DNA of 47,451 nt from Sphingomonas paucimobilis NBRC 13935 (GCF_000739895.2 NZ_BBJS01000033.1:1-47451), one strand, 5' to 3'. Shown: positions 18,336 to 28,515, numbered from the stretch's first letter. Made by a program: numbers and translations. The notes: generated from the sequence alone by a model not told the origin.

Positions 18336-18865
18336 TGGCCCCCGGCCCCATCACCCGCATCATGGTGATGGGGCCACCGGGCAGCGGAAAATCGACGCTG
18401 GCACGGGCTCTGGCCGAGCGGCTGGACCTGCCCGTCTGGCATGCAGACGCGCTGTTCCACGGCCCCGGCTGGGTCGCACGCCCCCGCGACGCCTTTATCG
18501 CCGATCTGGCCGCCATCGCCGCCCAGTCCGAGTGGGTGATCGACGGCAATTACTCCAGCGCGCATTATGGCCGCGCGATCCGTGATCGGCTGGCGCGGGC
18601 GGAGCGGATCATCCTACTCGACCTGCCGCGTCGGGTGACGATCCCACGCATCCTGCAGCGTGTGGCGCGCTATCACGGGCTACAGCGTCCCGACAGTGCC
18701 GCGGGATGCCCGGAACGGCTGGATTGGGAGTTCCTGGCCTATTGCTGGCGCTGGCGGTCTGCGGTGCGGCCGGGGATATTACGGGTGCTGGAAGAGGCGC
18801 AGGACCGGGTGATCCGCTATCAGCAGCCGCCGACGCTCGAACGGATTTTGGCCGACTTGAGTTGA
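18335..18865 (+). CDS. P-loop kinase of the FlaR/adenylate-kinase-like group
   Basis: Predicted nucleotide or small-molecule kinase of unknown substrate. The 176 residues have Walker A GPPGSGKS (13-20), the LPVWHADALFHGPGW segment, WVIDGNY, and an arginine-rich lid (RVTIPRILQRVARYHG). This pattern is typical of proteins annotated as topology modulation or AAA adenylate kinase-like. The ATG overlaps the trpS stop (TGATG). Confidence 0.8.
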   Translation: MAPGPITRIMVMGPPGSGKSTLARALAERLDLPVWHADALFHGPGWVARPRDAFIADLAAIAAQSEWVIDGNYSSAHYGRAIRDRLARAERIILLDLPRRVTIPRILQRVARYHGLQRPDSAAGCPERLDWEFLAYCWRWRSAVRPGILRVLEEAQDRVIRYQQPPTLERILADLS

Positions 18866-18874
18866 ACCTTTCCC

Positions 18875-18964
18875 CGTGGCCTTCGACTTCGTTCAGGCTG
18901 AACGAATGTAGGGAATGAGGCTTACCTCAACGGCCGTTCGGCCTGAGCGAAGTCGAAGGCCACG
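18875..18964. repeat. REP-like inverted repeat between convergent genes
   Basis: Arms 18875-18904 and 18935-18964 are reverse complements at 28 of 30 positions, core CTTCGACTTCGCTCAGGC. It shares its core with 10940-11028. It sits between the kinase and the end of dnaA and probably also ends both transcripts. Confidence 0.8.
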
Positions 18965-18987
18965 CCCCAACTCCGCCCAAGAGCGCC

Positions 18988-20532
18988 TTAGCCCTCCAGT
19001 TCCTTCATCAACACCCGCACCGCATTGTCGATATCGCGGTCGGTATCGCGAAGTTCCTCGATCTTACGCACCGCATAGATGACGGTCGAGTGATCGCGCC
19101 CGCCGAACTTGCGCCCGATCTCAGGCAGCGAGCGGGTGGTCAGGCGCTTGGCGAGATACATGGCGATCTGACGCGGCCGCGCGATCGCCCGGGCCCGGCG
19201 TGCCGAGACCAGATCGAGCGGCTTCAGCTCGAAATGACGGCTGACCAGCTTCTGGATCTCGTCGATGGTGATCCGCCGCTGCGCCCCGCGCAGCACCTCG
19301 CCCAGCGTGGCGACGGCGAATTCCAGATCGATCTTTTCACCCGTTAGCTGTGCATAGGCGACGACACGGTTGAGCGCCCCCTCCAGCTCGCGGATATTGC
19401 CGCGAATGCGCGAGGCGAGCAGGTCCAGCACGTCGTTGGGCACGACGATATCGGGCAGGTCGGAGACCTTGCGGTTCAGGATCGTACGACGCAGCGTCAG
19501 GTCGGGCGCCTTGATGTCGGCGACCAGACCGGCACCGAGGCGACCGATGATGCGCGGCTCCACTCCGTCGAGCGACTGGGGCGAACGATCGGCCGAGATC
19601 ACTAGCCGCTTGCCCGCGCTGACCAGCTCATTGACGGTGTGGAAGAATTCTTCCTGCGTCGAATCCTTGCCCGCGATGAACTGCAGATCGTCGATCAGCA
19701 GCAGGTCGGCCGAACGCAGCCGCGTCTTGAAGCTATGCGTGTCGCGGGCCCGCATCGCCGCGACGAAGTCGAACATGAACCGCTCCGCCGACATGCACAG
19801 CACCACCGCCTCGGGATGCGACTCGAGGAAGGCATGGGCGATGGCGTGCATCAGATGGGTCTTGCCCTGCCCGGTGCCGCCATGAAGAAAAAGTGGGCTA
19901 AAGCGCGGCAGGCCCGGCTCGGCCAGCGACAGCGCGGCGTTGAACGCGACGCGGTTTGACGAATCGACGACGAATCGATCGAAGGTCAGGCGCGGGTCGA
20001 GCGGCGGCCGGTCGCTGGCGCTCCGCAGCGGCACGGCCGGCACAGGCGCGACACTTGCGACCTTTGCGGCACGTGTCGCCGGAGCGGGCGCCGGTGCAGG
20101 GCGAGCCGGCTTGGCTGGCGTCGGCACGGCGAAGAGCGAAGGCTGATCGTCCGACTCGACCGGCTCGGGCGACACCTCGACCCGCGACACCGCCGCGCGC
20201 GGGGCCGGTGTCGCGTCCAGCGTCTCGACACTGGTCAGCTTGGCCGCCCGCGAGGGCGCACGGGTTTCGATCATGACGGCGCGCACCTCGGGCAACACCG
20301 CCTTGAATTCCAGATGCAGGCGATCGGCGTAGTGGCTGCGCACCCAATTGGTCGCAAAGGCCGAAGGAAGCGCCAGGCGGACCGTGTCGGGCTCATCGCC
20401 CTCGATCAGTTCCATCGGCTTCAGCCACTGGTCGAACAGGCGGGCCCCTGCCGATTCGCGCAGGTTCGCGCGGACGCGCGCCCAGGCACGAGCCTGGTCC
20501 GACGTCGGTCGCGTTGCCTGCCAATTCGTCAC
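18988..20532 (-). CDS. dnaA: Chromosomal replication initiator DnaA
   Basis: Binds the origin and opens it in its ATP form. 514 residues from the GTG at 20532: domain I (ARAWARVRANLRESAGARLF), a long Ala/Pro linker, AAA+ domain with Walker A GGTGQGKTHLMH and Walker B LLIDDLQF, and DNA-binding domain IV (RPRQIAMYLAKRLTTRSLPE with the signature GRDHSTVIYAV). GTG chosen because it leads directly into domain I; the upstream frame is open but not DnaA-like. Confidence 0.97.
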   Translation of the reverse strand: MTNWQATRPTSDQARAWARVRANLRESAGARLFDQWLKPMELIEGDEPDTVRLALPSAFATNWVRSHYADRLHLEFKAVLPEVRAVMIETRAPSRAAKLTSVETLDATPAPRAAVSRVEVSPEPVESDDQPSLFAVPTPAKPARPAPAPAPATRAAKVASVAPVPAVPLRSASDRPPLDPRLTFDRFVVDSSNRVAFNAALSLAEPGLPRFSPLFLHGGTGQGKTHLMHAIAHAFLESHPEAVVLCMSAERFMFDFVAAMRARDTHSFKTRLRSADLLLIDDLQFIAGKDSTQEEFFHTVNELVSAGKRLVISADRSPQSLDGVEPRIIGRLGAGLVADIKAPDLTLRRTILNRKVSDLPDIVVPNDVLDLLASRIRGNIRELEGALNRVVAYAQLTGEKIDLEFAVATLGEVLRGAQRRITIDEIQKLVSRHFELKPLDLVSARRARAIARPRQIAMYLAKRLTTRSLPEIGRKFGGRDHSTVIYAVRKIEELRDTDRDIDNAVRVLMKELEG

Positions 20533-20949
20533 CCGCGCACTCCACACTGCTCGGCCGCCGCATGAGCGACCGACCCCCAATTCCACTCGGCGACAAGAGC
20601 CCCATGGGCCAATCCGACTTGGATTCGGCCCGGTCATGTCACTTCGCTATTTCCATGACGCGGTCACGAAGCACCGCTGCTGGGAAACCGATTATGAGCC
20701 ATGAGGGGGTCTGATCAAGACCATGTCCGGCCATAAATCTGAAATAAACTGGATTGACAGGCAAAAGCCCGCAGAAACCCGTACAACAATCTTACAAGTT
20801 ACTGATATTCCAGCATATTAAGGATAATGCACCAAAGGCGCACGAATTCACCCACGCTCGAATCGCGGTGAATCCTAGGGTTGCACGACGGGCACATTTG
20901 TTCCGTCGCTTCGTCACATCGACGAAGCTTAACCCATGCCACAAAGACA
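20533..20949. other. Gene-free stretch upstream of dnaA
   Basis: About 420 bases without a convincing gene. The first part is GC-rich. From about 20700 it turns AT-rich and should hold the dnaA promoter. No copy of the DnaA box TTATCCACA or a close variant is visible, so there is no support for an origin here. Confidence 0.6.
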
Positions 20950-20982
20950 CGAAAAAACCCGCCGGGGCCGTCCCCCGGCGGG
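20950..20982 (-). terminator. Intrinsic terminator of rpsT
   Basis: Perfect 10-bp stem CCCGCCGGGG (20958-20967) with CCCCGGCGGG (20973-20982), followed on the minus strand by TTTTTT. It lies 25 bases past the rpsT stop. Confidence 0.9.
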
Positions 20983-21007
20983 CTTCATTCGTCGCTGATA
21001 GAGGCGT

Positions 21008-21271
21008 TTAGGCCAGCGCGGCGATGCGCTTGGTCAGGCGCGAGAACTTGCGCGCCACGGTGTTCTTGTGGAGCACGCCCTTGGCGACGCCGCGCGCCAT
21101 TTCGGGCTGCGCCGCGGCCAGAGCGACGGTCGCCGTTTCCTTGTCGCCAGCGGCCAGCGCGGCTTCGACCTTCTTTACGAAGGTACGGATGCGGCTGACG
21201 CGGTTGCCGTTGATGACGGCGCGACGCTCGTTGCGACGGATACGCTTTTTGGCCTGCGGCGTGTTCGCCAT
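21008..21271 (-). CDS. rpsT: 30S ribosomal protein S20
   Basis: Binds 16S rRNA in the small subunit. 87 residues, lysine/arginine-rich: [50 protein letters not shown] at 21271 gives the standard start. It sits between dnaA and mutM on the same strand, a classic alphaproteobacterial order. Confidence 0.98.
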   Translation of the reverse strand: MANTPQAKKRIRRNERRAVINGNRVSRIRTFVKKVEAALAAGDKETATVALAAAQPEMARGVAKGVLHKNTVARKFSRLTKRIAALA

Positions 21272-21358
21272 GAAAACCTCTAAATCTCGATCAAAAGGGA
21301 TAGCGGCGCGACGCACCAGCTTTGAAGCCGCGCCCCTTACCGGTTGGCGGCGGCGCCG

Positions 21359-22174
21359 TCAACTGCGCTGACAGCTCGCACAGTAGAAGGTGGAGCGTCC
21401 CGAATCACTCCGGCGCCGGACGATGGCGCCGCATTCGCACGCCTCGCCCTCGCGGCCATAAACTCGCCACTCCTTGGAAAAATAGCCCAATTCACCATCG
21501 GGGCGCACATAATCGCGCAACGACGATCCGCCCGCCAGGATCGCGGCGTTCAGTACGGCCCGAATCGCCTCGACCAACCGGGTCAGCCGCGCCTTGGAAA
21601 TCTGCCCGCCGGCGCGGCCGGGGGCGATGCCGGCCATATGCAGCGCCTCGCAGACATAGATATTGCCGAGTCCCGCCACGATCCGCTGGTCGAGCAGCAT
21701 CGCCTTGATCGGCGCGGCCCGTCCCTCCAGCCGCTCCATCAGATAGGCGGCGTTGAAGTCTTCGCTCAACGGCTCGGGCCCCATCGCCAGGAATGGCGGA
21801 TAGCTGGCGAGATCGGCGGTCGACCAGAGATCGACGAACCCGAATCGGCGCGGATCGTTCAGCGCCAGCCGCCGCCCCGCCTCCGTCTCCAGCAAGAGAT
21901 GATCATGGGTCTGCGGCTCGCCCGGATCGATCCGCCACCGCCCCGACATGCCCAGATGGAAGATCATGGTATCGCCACGATCGGTATCGATCAGCCCATA
22001 TTTGGCGCGGCGACCCAGGCTGGTCACCCGAGCGCCCGTCATCCGCTGGCGCAGATCGGCGGGAAAGGGATGGCGCAGATCGGCGCGGCGCGGCTCGACC
22101 AGCATCAGCCGCTCATTGGCCAGCACGGGGGTCAGGCCGCGAACGGTGGTTTCGACCTCGGGCAGTTCGGGCAT
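21359..22174 (-). CDS. mutM: Formamidopyrimidine-DNA glycosylase
   Basis: Removes 8-oxoguanine and cuts the abasic site. 271 residues start MPELPEVETTVRGL (Pro2 nucleophile, Glu3), then FHLGMSGRW, NDPRRFGF, the H2TH region VAGLGNIYVCEALH, and a C-terminal zinc finger (CECG near the end and CASC at the end). Length is typical. Divergent from ubiE. Confidence 0.98.
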   Translation of the reverse strand: MPELPEVETTVRGLTPVLANERLMLVEPRRADLRHPFPADLRQRMTGARVTSLGRRAKYGLIDTDRGDTMIFHLGMSGRWRIDPGEPQTHDHLLLETEAGRRLALNDPRRFGFVDLWSTADLASYPPFLAMGPEPLSEDFNAAYLMERLEGRAAPIKAMLLDQRIVAGLGNIYVCEALHMAGIAPGRAGGQISKARLTRLVEAIRAVLNAAILAGGSSLRDYVRPDGELGYFSKEWRVYGREGEACECGAIVRRRSDSGRSTFYCASCQRS

Positions 22175-22279
22175 CGTCTCTCGGGCAATCACTCGCGAAA
22201 GCCCGGCGATCGGCGCTTTCTCAGCATCAACAGCTAGGTAGCGTTTGCCCCGCCAGCAAGGCCGGGCTAGGGCAAAGCG

Positions 22280-23011
22280 ATGAGCGATACCGTCTCCTTC
22301 GGCTATGAAGATGTGCCCCGCGATGAGAAGGCCGCCCGCGTCGGCGGCGTCTTCACCAACGTCGCTTCCAAATATGACCTGATGAACGACGCCATGTCGG
22401 GCGGCATGCACCGGTTATGGAAGGATCGCTTCGTCCGCCGGGTGAAGCCGCGCGCCAGCGACCAGATTCTCGACATGGCGGGCGGCACCGGCGACATCGC
22501 CTTCCGCCTGGCCGAGTCAGGCGCGAGCATCACCGTCGCCGACATCAATCCGGCGATGCTGGAAGTCGGCACGAAGCGCGCGGCAGAACGCGGGCTCGAC
22601 GGCCTGGTCTGGACCGAGGCCAATGCCGAAGTGCTGACCTTCCCCGATCGATTCTTCGACGCCTATACGATCGCCTTCGGCATCCGGAACGTCACCGATA
22701 TTCCCGCCGCGCTGAAGGAAGCGCATCGTGTGCTGCGCCGCGGCGGGCGCTTCTTCTGCCTGGAATTCTCGACCACCGTCTGGCCGGGTTTCTCCGAGGT
22801 CTACGACGCCTATTCGCACAAGCTGGTGCCCAAGCTCGGCCAGATGCTGGCGGGGGACGCGGACAGCTATCGCTATCTCATCGAATCGATCCGTCGCTTC
22901 CCCGACATGCCGACCTTCGAAAAGATGATCCGCGAGGCGGGCTTCATCGAAACCAAGGTCGAGCCGATCATGGGCGGGCTGGTCGCGATCCATTCGGGTT
23001 GGAAGATTTGA
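22280..23011 (+). CDS. ubiE: Ubiquinone/menaquinone C-methyltransferase
   Basis: SAM-dependent C-methylation in ubiquinone synthesis. The 243 residues have YDLMNDAMSGGMHRLWKD, the SAM motif LDMAGGTGDIAFR, DINPAMLEVG, FDAYTIAFGIRNVTDIPAAL and the C-terminal GGLVAIHSGWKI. First gene of ubiE-ubiB. Confidence 0.98.
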   Translation: MSDTVSFGYEDVPRDEKAARVGGVFTNVASKYDLMNDAMSGGMHRLWKDRFVRRVKPRASDQILDMAGGTGDIAFRLAESGASITVADINPAMLEVGTKRAAERGLDGLVWTEANAEVLTFPDRFFDAYTIAFGIRNVTDIPAALKEAHRVLRRGGRFFCLEFSTTVWPGFSEVYDAYSHKLVPKLGQMLAGDADSYRYLIESIRRFPDMPTFEKMIREAGFIETKVEPIMGGLVAIHSGWKI

Positions 23012-23048
23012 TGCGAGCGGCCTTGCGCGGCCATCACGGACGCGCCCT

Positions 23049-24584
23049 GTGACCCAGCCGGTGGTGCATCTCTGGCGTCTGCTCAAATGGGGGCGGACGC
23101 TGGCGCGGCATGGCGCGCTGAAGGGGATCGAGCGCGATCCCAATACGCCCGCCCCCGTACGGCGGCTGGCGCGTATCGCCCGTTTCGGCGCACGTGTTCC
23201 CGCCAAGCCGGCCTATGCCGATGCCTTCCAGGCGATCGGTCCGGCGGCGATCAAGCTCGGCCAGACACTCGCCACCCGCCCCGATCTGGTCGGCGACGAT
23301 GCCGCGTATGATCTGCTGCGGCTCCAGGACCAGCTGCCCCCCGTCCCCTTCGCGACGATCTGCGCCGCGATGGAGGCGAGCATGGGCCGCCCGCCCTCGC
23401 ATTTCTTTGCCTCGATCGAGGAGACACCGGTCGGCGCCGCCTCGATCGCGCAGGTCCACCGCGCGGTGACGACCGATGGCCGGACGGTCGCGGTCAAGGT
23501 GCTGCGTCCCGGGGTGGAGGACGACTTCACCCGCGCTATCGACACCTATCAATGGGCCGCCGCGCAGGTCGAGGGGATGAGCCCCGAGGCCGCGCGCTTG
23601 CGCCCGCGCCTGACGGTCGAGAATTTCCGCCGCTGGACGCTGCGCGAGCTCAATTTCCGTCGCGAAGCGGCCTCAGCCTCCGAACTCGCCGAGGCGATGA
23701 CCGCCGAGCCGGATTTCGTCGTCCCGCAGATCGACTGGGCGCGTTCAACCGCCAAGGTGCTGACGGTCGAGTGGGTCGACGGGATCAAGCTGTCCAACCG
23801 CCAGGCTCTGGTCGAGGCGGGCTATGACCTGCCGCACCTCGCCCAGACTTTGGTGCGCGCCTTCCTGCGTCAGGCGATCGCGGAAGGATTCTTCCACGCC
23901 GACATGCACCAGGGCAATCTGTTCGCCCTGCCCGGCAACAAGATCGCCGCGATCGACTTCGGCATCATGGGCCGGATCGACCGGCGCGCGCGGGTCTGGC
24001 TGGCCGAGATTCTCTACGGCCTGATCACCGGCAATTATAAGCGCGTCGCGGAGATCCACTTCGAGGCGGGCTATGTGCCTGCACACCATAATGTCGCCGA
24101 GTTCGCCACCGCGCTGCGGGCGGTGGGCGAGCCGATGCGGGGACTGCCGGTCAAGGACATGTCAATCGGCATGATGCTCGACGGCCTGTTCTCAATCACC
24201 CGCGACTTCGACATGGTGACGCAGCCGCATCTGCTGCTGCTGCAAAAGACGATGGTGATGGTCGAGGGCGTCGCGACCAGCCTCGATCCCGAAATCAACC
24301 TGTGGGACTCGGCCGCCCCCTTCGTGCGCGAATGGATTCGGACCGAGCTGGGGCCCGAGGCCAAGATCGCCGACCGGTTGATCGAGGATGTGCGCACCAT
24401 CGCCCGCCTGCCTGACCTCGTCCGCCGCATTGAGGCACGCTACCCCGCACCGGGTGGCGAGCCCCCCGCTCCGCCGCTCAAGCAGATCGAGGTGGTGCGG
24501 ATCGGCGGCGGCTGGCGCTATGCGCTTCTGTCGATGCTGTCGGCGGCGGCCGGGGTGGCGGCAACCTTGGCCGTGCTTCGGTAG
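23049..24584 (+). CDS. ubiB: UbiB family atypical kinase/ATPase
   Basis: Membrane-bound protein-kinase-like ATPase that supports ubiquinone synthesis. 511 residues from GTG 23049: KxGQ motif (AIKLGQTLATRPD), the ATP-binding lysine in VAVKVLRPG, catalytic HADMHQGNLF, metal-binding DFGIMGR, and C-terminal membrane helices (YALLSMLSAAAGVAATLAVL). 37 bases after ubiE. Confidence 0.97.
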   Translation: MTQPVVHLWRLLKWGRTLARHGALKGIERDPNTPAPVRRLARIARFGARVPAKPAYADAFQAIGPAAIKLGQTLATRPDLVGDDAAYDLLRLQDQLPPVPFATICAAMEASMGRPPSHFFASIEETPVGAASIAQVHRAVTTDGRTVAVKVLRPGVEDDFTRAIDTYQWAAAQVEGMSPEAARLRPRLTVENFRRWTLRELNFRREAASASELAEAMTAEPDFVVPQIDWARSTAKVLTVEWVDGIKLSNRQALVEAGYDLPHLAQTLVRAFLRQAIAEGFFHADMHQGNLFALPGNKIAAIDFGIMGRIDRRARVWLAEILYGLITGNYKRVAEIHFEAGYVPAHHNVAEFATALRAVGEPMRGLPVKDMSIGMMLDGLFSITRDFDMVTQPHLLLLQKTMVMVEGVATSLDPEINLWDSAAPFVREWIRTELGPEAKIADRLIEDVRTIARLPDLVRRIEARYPAPGGEPPAPPLKQIEVVRIGGGWRYALLSMLSAAAGVAATLAVLR

Positions 24585-24586
24585 CA

Positions 24587-25693
24587 ATGGCGGGCAGCAC
24601 GCCCCCCGCCCGCCTGCGCCCGCTCGCGCGTCCGCTCTGGCTGGGCCAGCCCGGCCGGTTGACGGGGCTGTCGCCGGTGATCGCGGGCGGGGTGCTGGCT
24701 GTGGTCCTGCTGCTGATCCTGATCGCCTGGGCGACGCAAGCCCCGGTCGTCCCGGTACCCGACCGGCTGGCCCCGGTCGCCGTCACCATCGTCGACCATG
24801 TCCGCCATGGTCAGCCCTTCTATGCCGCAGCGATCGATGCTTTGCGCGAGAATGAACAGCCGTTGCGTCCCGCACTGGTCGCGGTGCCCCTGCCCGCGCT
24901 GCCGGTGGCGCTGGCGGCACTGCCGCCCGAGGTCGGCGAGACGCTGCTGATCCTGCTGGGCCTGGGCGTGGTCATCGCCTGGGCAAGGCGCTGGCGTCCG
25001 GCGCTCGACAGCAGGATCGCGCAAAGCCTCGCGCTGGTCCTGGCGGTCGCAGGGCTCTATCCGCTGGTCGCCTGGCCGATGAGCGTGGTGCCCGAAAGCT
25101 GGGCCGCTCTGCTGATCGCGCTGTCGCTGGTGCAGCGCCGGCCACAGGCCATGCCGACCGCAGTCGCACTCGGCCTTGTCGCGATGATCCTGACCCCGGT
25201 CGCGCTGCTCCATGCGCTCGTGATGCTGGCGCTGGCCTGGCAATCGCGGGCGCGGCAGGAGGTGATCGGCTGGGTCATCGCCATTGCGCTGTTCCTGCTG
25301 GTGCTGGCGGCGCATGCCCATGCCCTGAATGCGGCAGTCACGGCCATAGACCCGGCGATCGGCAGCGTGTCCGCGATCCCGTCGCCCGGCGAGTTGATCG
25401 CCGGCATTGCCTCGGCGGGGGCGCTTGGATTCCTGCCGATGATCCTCGTCCTGCCGCTGGGCATCTTGGCGGCGCTGGGCTGGGCGCATTGGCGGCTGCC
25501 GGTCGCGCGGCGGGCCGGCGTGACCATGGCGGCCTATGCGCTGGCAGCGACGCTGACCGGGGGAGCGGGGTTCCTGACGATGCTCTCCCCGCTCCTGTTC
25601 CTGGGCATCGTCTTCGCCCCCGATGCATTGCGTGACTTGGTCGCGGCCCTGCGCGATCGTCGGCGGATCACCGTCAAGCGAGTGGTACGATGA
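24587..25693 (+). CDS. Multi-pass membrane protein, possibly glycosyltransferase-like
   Basis: 368 residues with eight or more predicted membrane helices and an early periplasmic-type segment (VTIVDHVRHGQPFYAAAIDA followed by LRENEQPLRP). That segment resembles the first loop of membrane glycosyltransferases of the GT-C type, but no catalytic acidic motif is clear, so the function is not called. The ATG is two bases after the ubiB stop, and its stop overlaps coaBC (ATGA), so it is embedded in the operon. Confidence 0.75.
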   Translation: MAGSTPPARLRPLARPLWLGQPGRLTGLSPVIAGGVLAVVLLLILIAWATQAPVVPVPDRLAPVAVTIVDHVRHGQPFYAAAIDALRENEQPLRPALVAVPLPALPVALAALPPEVGETLLILLGLGVVIAWARRWRPALDSRIAQSLALVLAVAGLYPLVAWPMSVVPESWAALLIALSLVQRRPQAMPTAVALGLVAMILTPVALLHALVMLALAWQSRARQEVIGWVIAIALFLLVLAAHAHALNAAVTAIDPAIGSVSAIPSPGELIAGIASAGALGFLPMILVLPLGILAALGWAHWRLPVARRAGVTMAAYALAATLTGGAGFLTMLSPLLFLGIVFAPDALRDLVAALRDRRRITVKRVVR

Positions 25694-26883
25694 GCCATAT
25701 CCTGTTGATCGTCGGTGGCGGCATCGCCGCCTATAAGTCCTGCGAATTGATCCGCCTGTTGCGCAAGGCCGGACACAGCGTCCGCTGTGTCCTAACCGAG
25801 GGCGGTAGCCACTTCGTCACGCCGATGACGCTGGCCGCGCTGTCGGAAAACCAGGTCTTCACCACCCTGTGGGACCTGAAGGACGAGGCCGAGATGGGCC
25901 ATATCCAGCTCAGCCGCGAGGCCGATCTGATCGTGGTGGCGCCCGGCACCGCCGATCTGATGGCACGGATGGCGAACGGTCATGCCGATGATCTGGCGAC
26001 GACGCTGCTGCTCGCCACCGATACGCCGGTGCTCGTCGCGCCTGCGATGAACGTCCGCATGTGGCTCCATCCCGCGACTCAGCGCAATGTCGCGCAATTG
26101 CGACAGGACGGGGTGACGGTGATGACGCCCGACGAGGGGATCATGGCGTGTGGCGAGTTCGGCCCCGGCCGCCTGCCCGAACCCACCGCCATCATGGCCG
26201 CGATCGAGCGCATGCTGGCCCCCGCCCCCGGCGAAGGTCCGCTGGCCGGCCGCCATGTCCTGGTCACCGCCGGGCCGACTCACGAGCCGATCGATCCCGT
26301 CCGCTACATCGCCAACCGCTCGTCGGGACGGCAGGGTTTTGCGGTGGCGGGGGCCTTGGCACGGCTCGGCGCGCGGGTGACTTTGGTGGCGGGGCCGGTG
26401 ACGCTGCCGACGCCCAGCGGCGTGACCCGCATCGATGTGGAGACCGCGCGGCAGATGGCGGATGCGGTCCAGGCCGCTCTGCCCGCCGATGCCGCCGTCA
26501 TGGTCGCGGCCGTCGCCGACTGGCGGGTCGAGGCCGCCGGGCAGAAGGTCAAGAAGGATGGCGGCGCTGCCCCAGCGCTGACCCTGGTCGAAAATCCCGA
26601 CATATTGGCGACGGTCGCCGCCGGCCCCGATCGCCCCAGGCTGGTCGTCGGTTTCGCGGCCGAGACCGAGCATGTCGTCGATCACGCCACCGCCAAGCGC
26701 ACCCGCAAGGGCGCCGACTGGATCGTCGCCAATGACGTGTCGGCGGACGTTTTCGGTGGCGAGGCCAACACGGTTCATCTGATCACTGCCGACGGCGTCG
26801 AGAGCTGGACACGGATGACCAAGGACGAGGTCGCCGAGGGACTCGCGCAACGCATCGCCGATGCGCTACAAGGCACGGCATGA
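25690..26883 (+). CDS. coaBC: Phosphopantothenoylcysteine decarboxylase / phosphopantothenate-cysteine ligase
   Basis: Bifunctional enzyme of coenzyme A synthesis. The N-terminal flavoprotein domain has [47 protein letters not shown] and the flexible-flap motif [12 protein letters not shown]. The C-terminal ligase domain begins [20 protein letters not shown] and has VAAVADWRV and KVKKDG. 397 residues, typical. ATGA overlaps on both sides. Confidence 0.98.
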   Translation: MSHILLIVGGGIAAYKSCELIRLLRKAGHSVRCVLTEGGSHFVTPMTLAALSENQVFTTLWDLKDEAEMGHIQLSREADLIVVAPGTADLMARMANGHADDLATTLLLATDTPVLVAPAMNVRMWLHPATQRNVAQLRQDGVTVMTPDEGIMACGEFGPGRLPEPTAIMAAIERMLAPAPGEGPLAGRHVLVTAGPTHEPIDPVRYIANRSSGRQGFAVAGALARLGARVTLVAGPVTLPTPSGVTRIDVETARQMADAVQAALPADAAVMVAAVADWRVEAAGQKVKKDGGAAPALTLVENPDILATVAAGPDRPRLVVGFAAETEHVVDHATAKRTRKGADWIVANDVSADVFGGEANTVHLITADGVESWTRMTKDEVAEGLAQRIADALQGTA

Positions 26884-27329
26884 CGCTTGCTCCGATTTCG
26901 ATTGCCCTCAAGCGCTTGCCCCATGGCGAAGGGCTTGCACTTCCCGCTTATGCAACCCCCGGTGCGGCCGGCATGGACGTGGTCGCCGCCGAGACGCTGA
27001 CGCTCGCGCCGGGCACGCGCGCCGCCGTGCCGACCGGTTTCGCCATCGCCATTCCGGCGGGCTATGAGGTGCAGGTCCGGCCGCGTTCGGGACTGGCGCT
27101 GAAGCACGGCATCACCTGCCTCAACACGCCCGGCACGATCGATGAGGATTATCGTGGCGAGGTGAAGGTGATCCTCGCCAATCTGGGCGACCAGCCGTTC
27201 GAGGTCGTGCGTGGCGAGCGTATCGCGCAGCTTGTCCCCGCGCCCGTCCAGCGGGCGACGCTGACCGAAGTCATCGCCCTGGACGACACCCAAAGAGGCA
27301 CGGGCGGTTTCGGATCGACCGGGCAATGA
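26880..27329 (+). CDS. dut: dUTP diphosphatase
   Basis: Hydrolyses dUTP to dUMP, keeping uracil out of DNA. 149 residues with the five trimeric dUTPase motifs: [45 protein letters not shown] and [10 protein letters not shown]. Overlaps coaBC and the next gene by ATGA. Confidence 0.98.
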   Translation: MTLAPISIALKRLPHGEGLALPAYATPGAAGMDVVAAETLTLAPGTRAAVPTGFAIAIPAGYEVQVRPRSGLALKHGITCLNTPGTIDEDYRGEVKVILANLGDQPFEVVRGERIAQLVPAPVQRATLTEVIALDDTQRGTGGFGSTGQ

Positions 27330-27760
27330 GCCTGTTATTCGCTCTTGCCGTGCAGGCACTCGCCGCGCCCCAGGCCGTCATGCCCCAGCCCGCCACCCCG
27401 CCGGTTGCCAACGCCGTCCCGTCCGATCTGCCGCATGACTGGTCGCCCCTGCCGTCGATCACCTTGCCCCCCGCGAGTACCGAGATGGTCCGCTTCGTCC
27501 GCGAGGAAGTGAGCGCGGGACGCTGCCCGCACAACCGCATGACCGAGGATGGCCAGGTGGTAGTCGTCGTCCCGCTGGCGGTGCGCCTGAATGCAGAAAG
27601 CGGTGCGCAGACCGTGGTACCGCTCGCCATCGGCTGCCCGACCGTCGAGCAGTTCAGCGCAGGCGCGGCGCAACGCATGGTGCGCAACCTGCCGCACCGG
27701 GCCATGTTGGCGGCCGATCGCTGGTATCGCACCGTCATCACCTATACATGGCCGGGATGA
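27326..27760 (+). CDS. Exported protein of unknown function
   Basis: 144 residues: a short signal peptide ([17 protein letters not shown]), a proline-rich stretch, then a soluble domain with two cysteines (GRCPHN and IGCPTV) that could form a disulfide. No family recognised. ATGA overlaps with dut and with the next gene place it in the operon. Confidence 0.75.
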   Translation: MSLLFALAVQALAAPQAVMPQPATPPVANAVPSDLPHDWSPLPSITLPPASTEMVRFVREEVSAGRCPHNRMTEDGQVVVVVPLAVRLNAESGAQTVVPLAIGCPTVEQFSAGAAQRMVRNLPHRAMLAADRWYRTVITYTWPG

Positions 27761-28515
27761 TCCTGTCCGACGACGAACTGGCCCGCTATGCCCGTCACAT
27801 CGTGCTGCGCGAGTTCGGCGGCGGAGGGCAGCTCCGTCTGAAACAGGCCTGTGTGGCGGTGATCGGCGCCGGCGGCATCGGCTCCCCCGCCATCCAGTAT
27901 CTGGCCGCCGCCGGGATCGGGTCGCTGATCCTGATCGACGACGATGTGGTCGAGCATTCCAATCTTCAGCGGCAGACGATCTTCTCGACCGAGGATCGCG
28001 GCACGCCCAAGGTGGAGGCCGCTGCCGCCTTTGCGACGCGGCTCAATCCGCATGTCGCGGTCACCACGCATCGCGCCCGCGTGACGCCCGACAATGTCGC
28101 CGACCTCCTGACCGGCGCGGATGTCGTGCTCGACGGATGCGACAATTTCGCCACCCGGCTGACCGTCGCCGATGCGGCACTAGCGCTGCGCATTCCGCTG
28201 GTCTCGGCGGCGGTCGGGCAGTTCGAAGGGCAGTTGGCGGTGTATCGCGGTTGGGAGGCTGACAAGCCCTGTTATCGCTGCTTCGTCGGGGATGCGGTCG
28301 ATCAGGCTGGGCTGACCTGCGCCGATGACGGCGTGCTGGGCCCCGTCACCGGCGTGATGGGGAGCTTGGCTGCGCTGGAGACGCTCCGCGCCGTCGCGCC
28401 CTTCGGCCGGGACAGCGCCGGCTCGGTCCTGCTCGCCGACCTGCTGTCAATGCGTTTCCGGACATTGGCACTACCCAAGGACCCCGGTTGTCGCTGCGCC
28501 GAGGCGGTCGCATGA
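27757..28515 (+). CDS. MoeB/ThiF family adenylyltransferase (E1-like)
   Basis: Adenylates the C-terminus of a small sulfur-carrier protein (MoaD or ThiS type). The 252 residues have the nucleotide loop GAGGIGSPAIQYLAAAG, the arginine motif HSNLQRQTIF, DGCDNFATR, a zinc-type CYRC...CRC pair and the crossover region TCADDGVLGPVTGVMG. ATG 27757 chosen for the ATGA overlap; an in-frame ATG at 27748 is possible. No carrier-protein gene is nearby, so moeB and thiF cannot be told apart. Confidence 0.93.
   Translation: MILSDDELARYARHIVLREFGGGGQLRLKQACVAVIGAGGIGSPAIQYLAAAGIGSLILIDDDVVEHSNLQRQTIFSTEDRGTPKVEAAAAFATRLNPHVAVTTHRARVTPDNVADLLTGADVVLDGCDNFATRLTVADAALALRIPLVSAAVGQFEGQLAVYRGWEADKPCYRCFVGDAVDQAGLTCADDGVLGPVTGVMGSLAALETLRAVAPFGRDSAGSVLLADLLSMRFRTLALPKDPGCRCAEAVA

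Noticed and set aside
20533..20949. Replication origin next to dnaA
   Set aside because: No DnaA box or cluster of near matches is visible, and in alphaproteobacteria the origin often lies away from dnaA.
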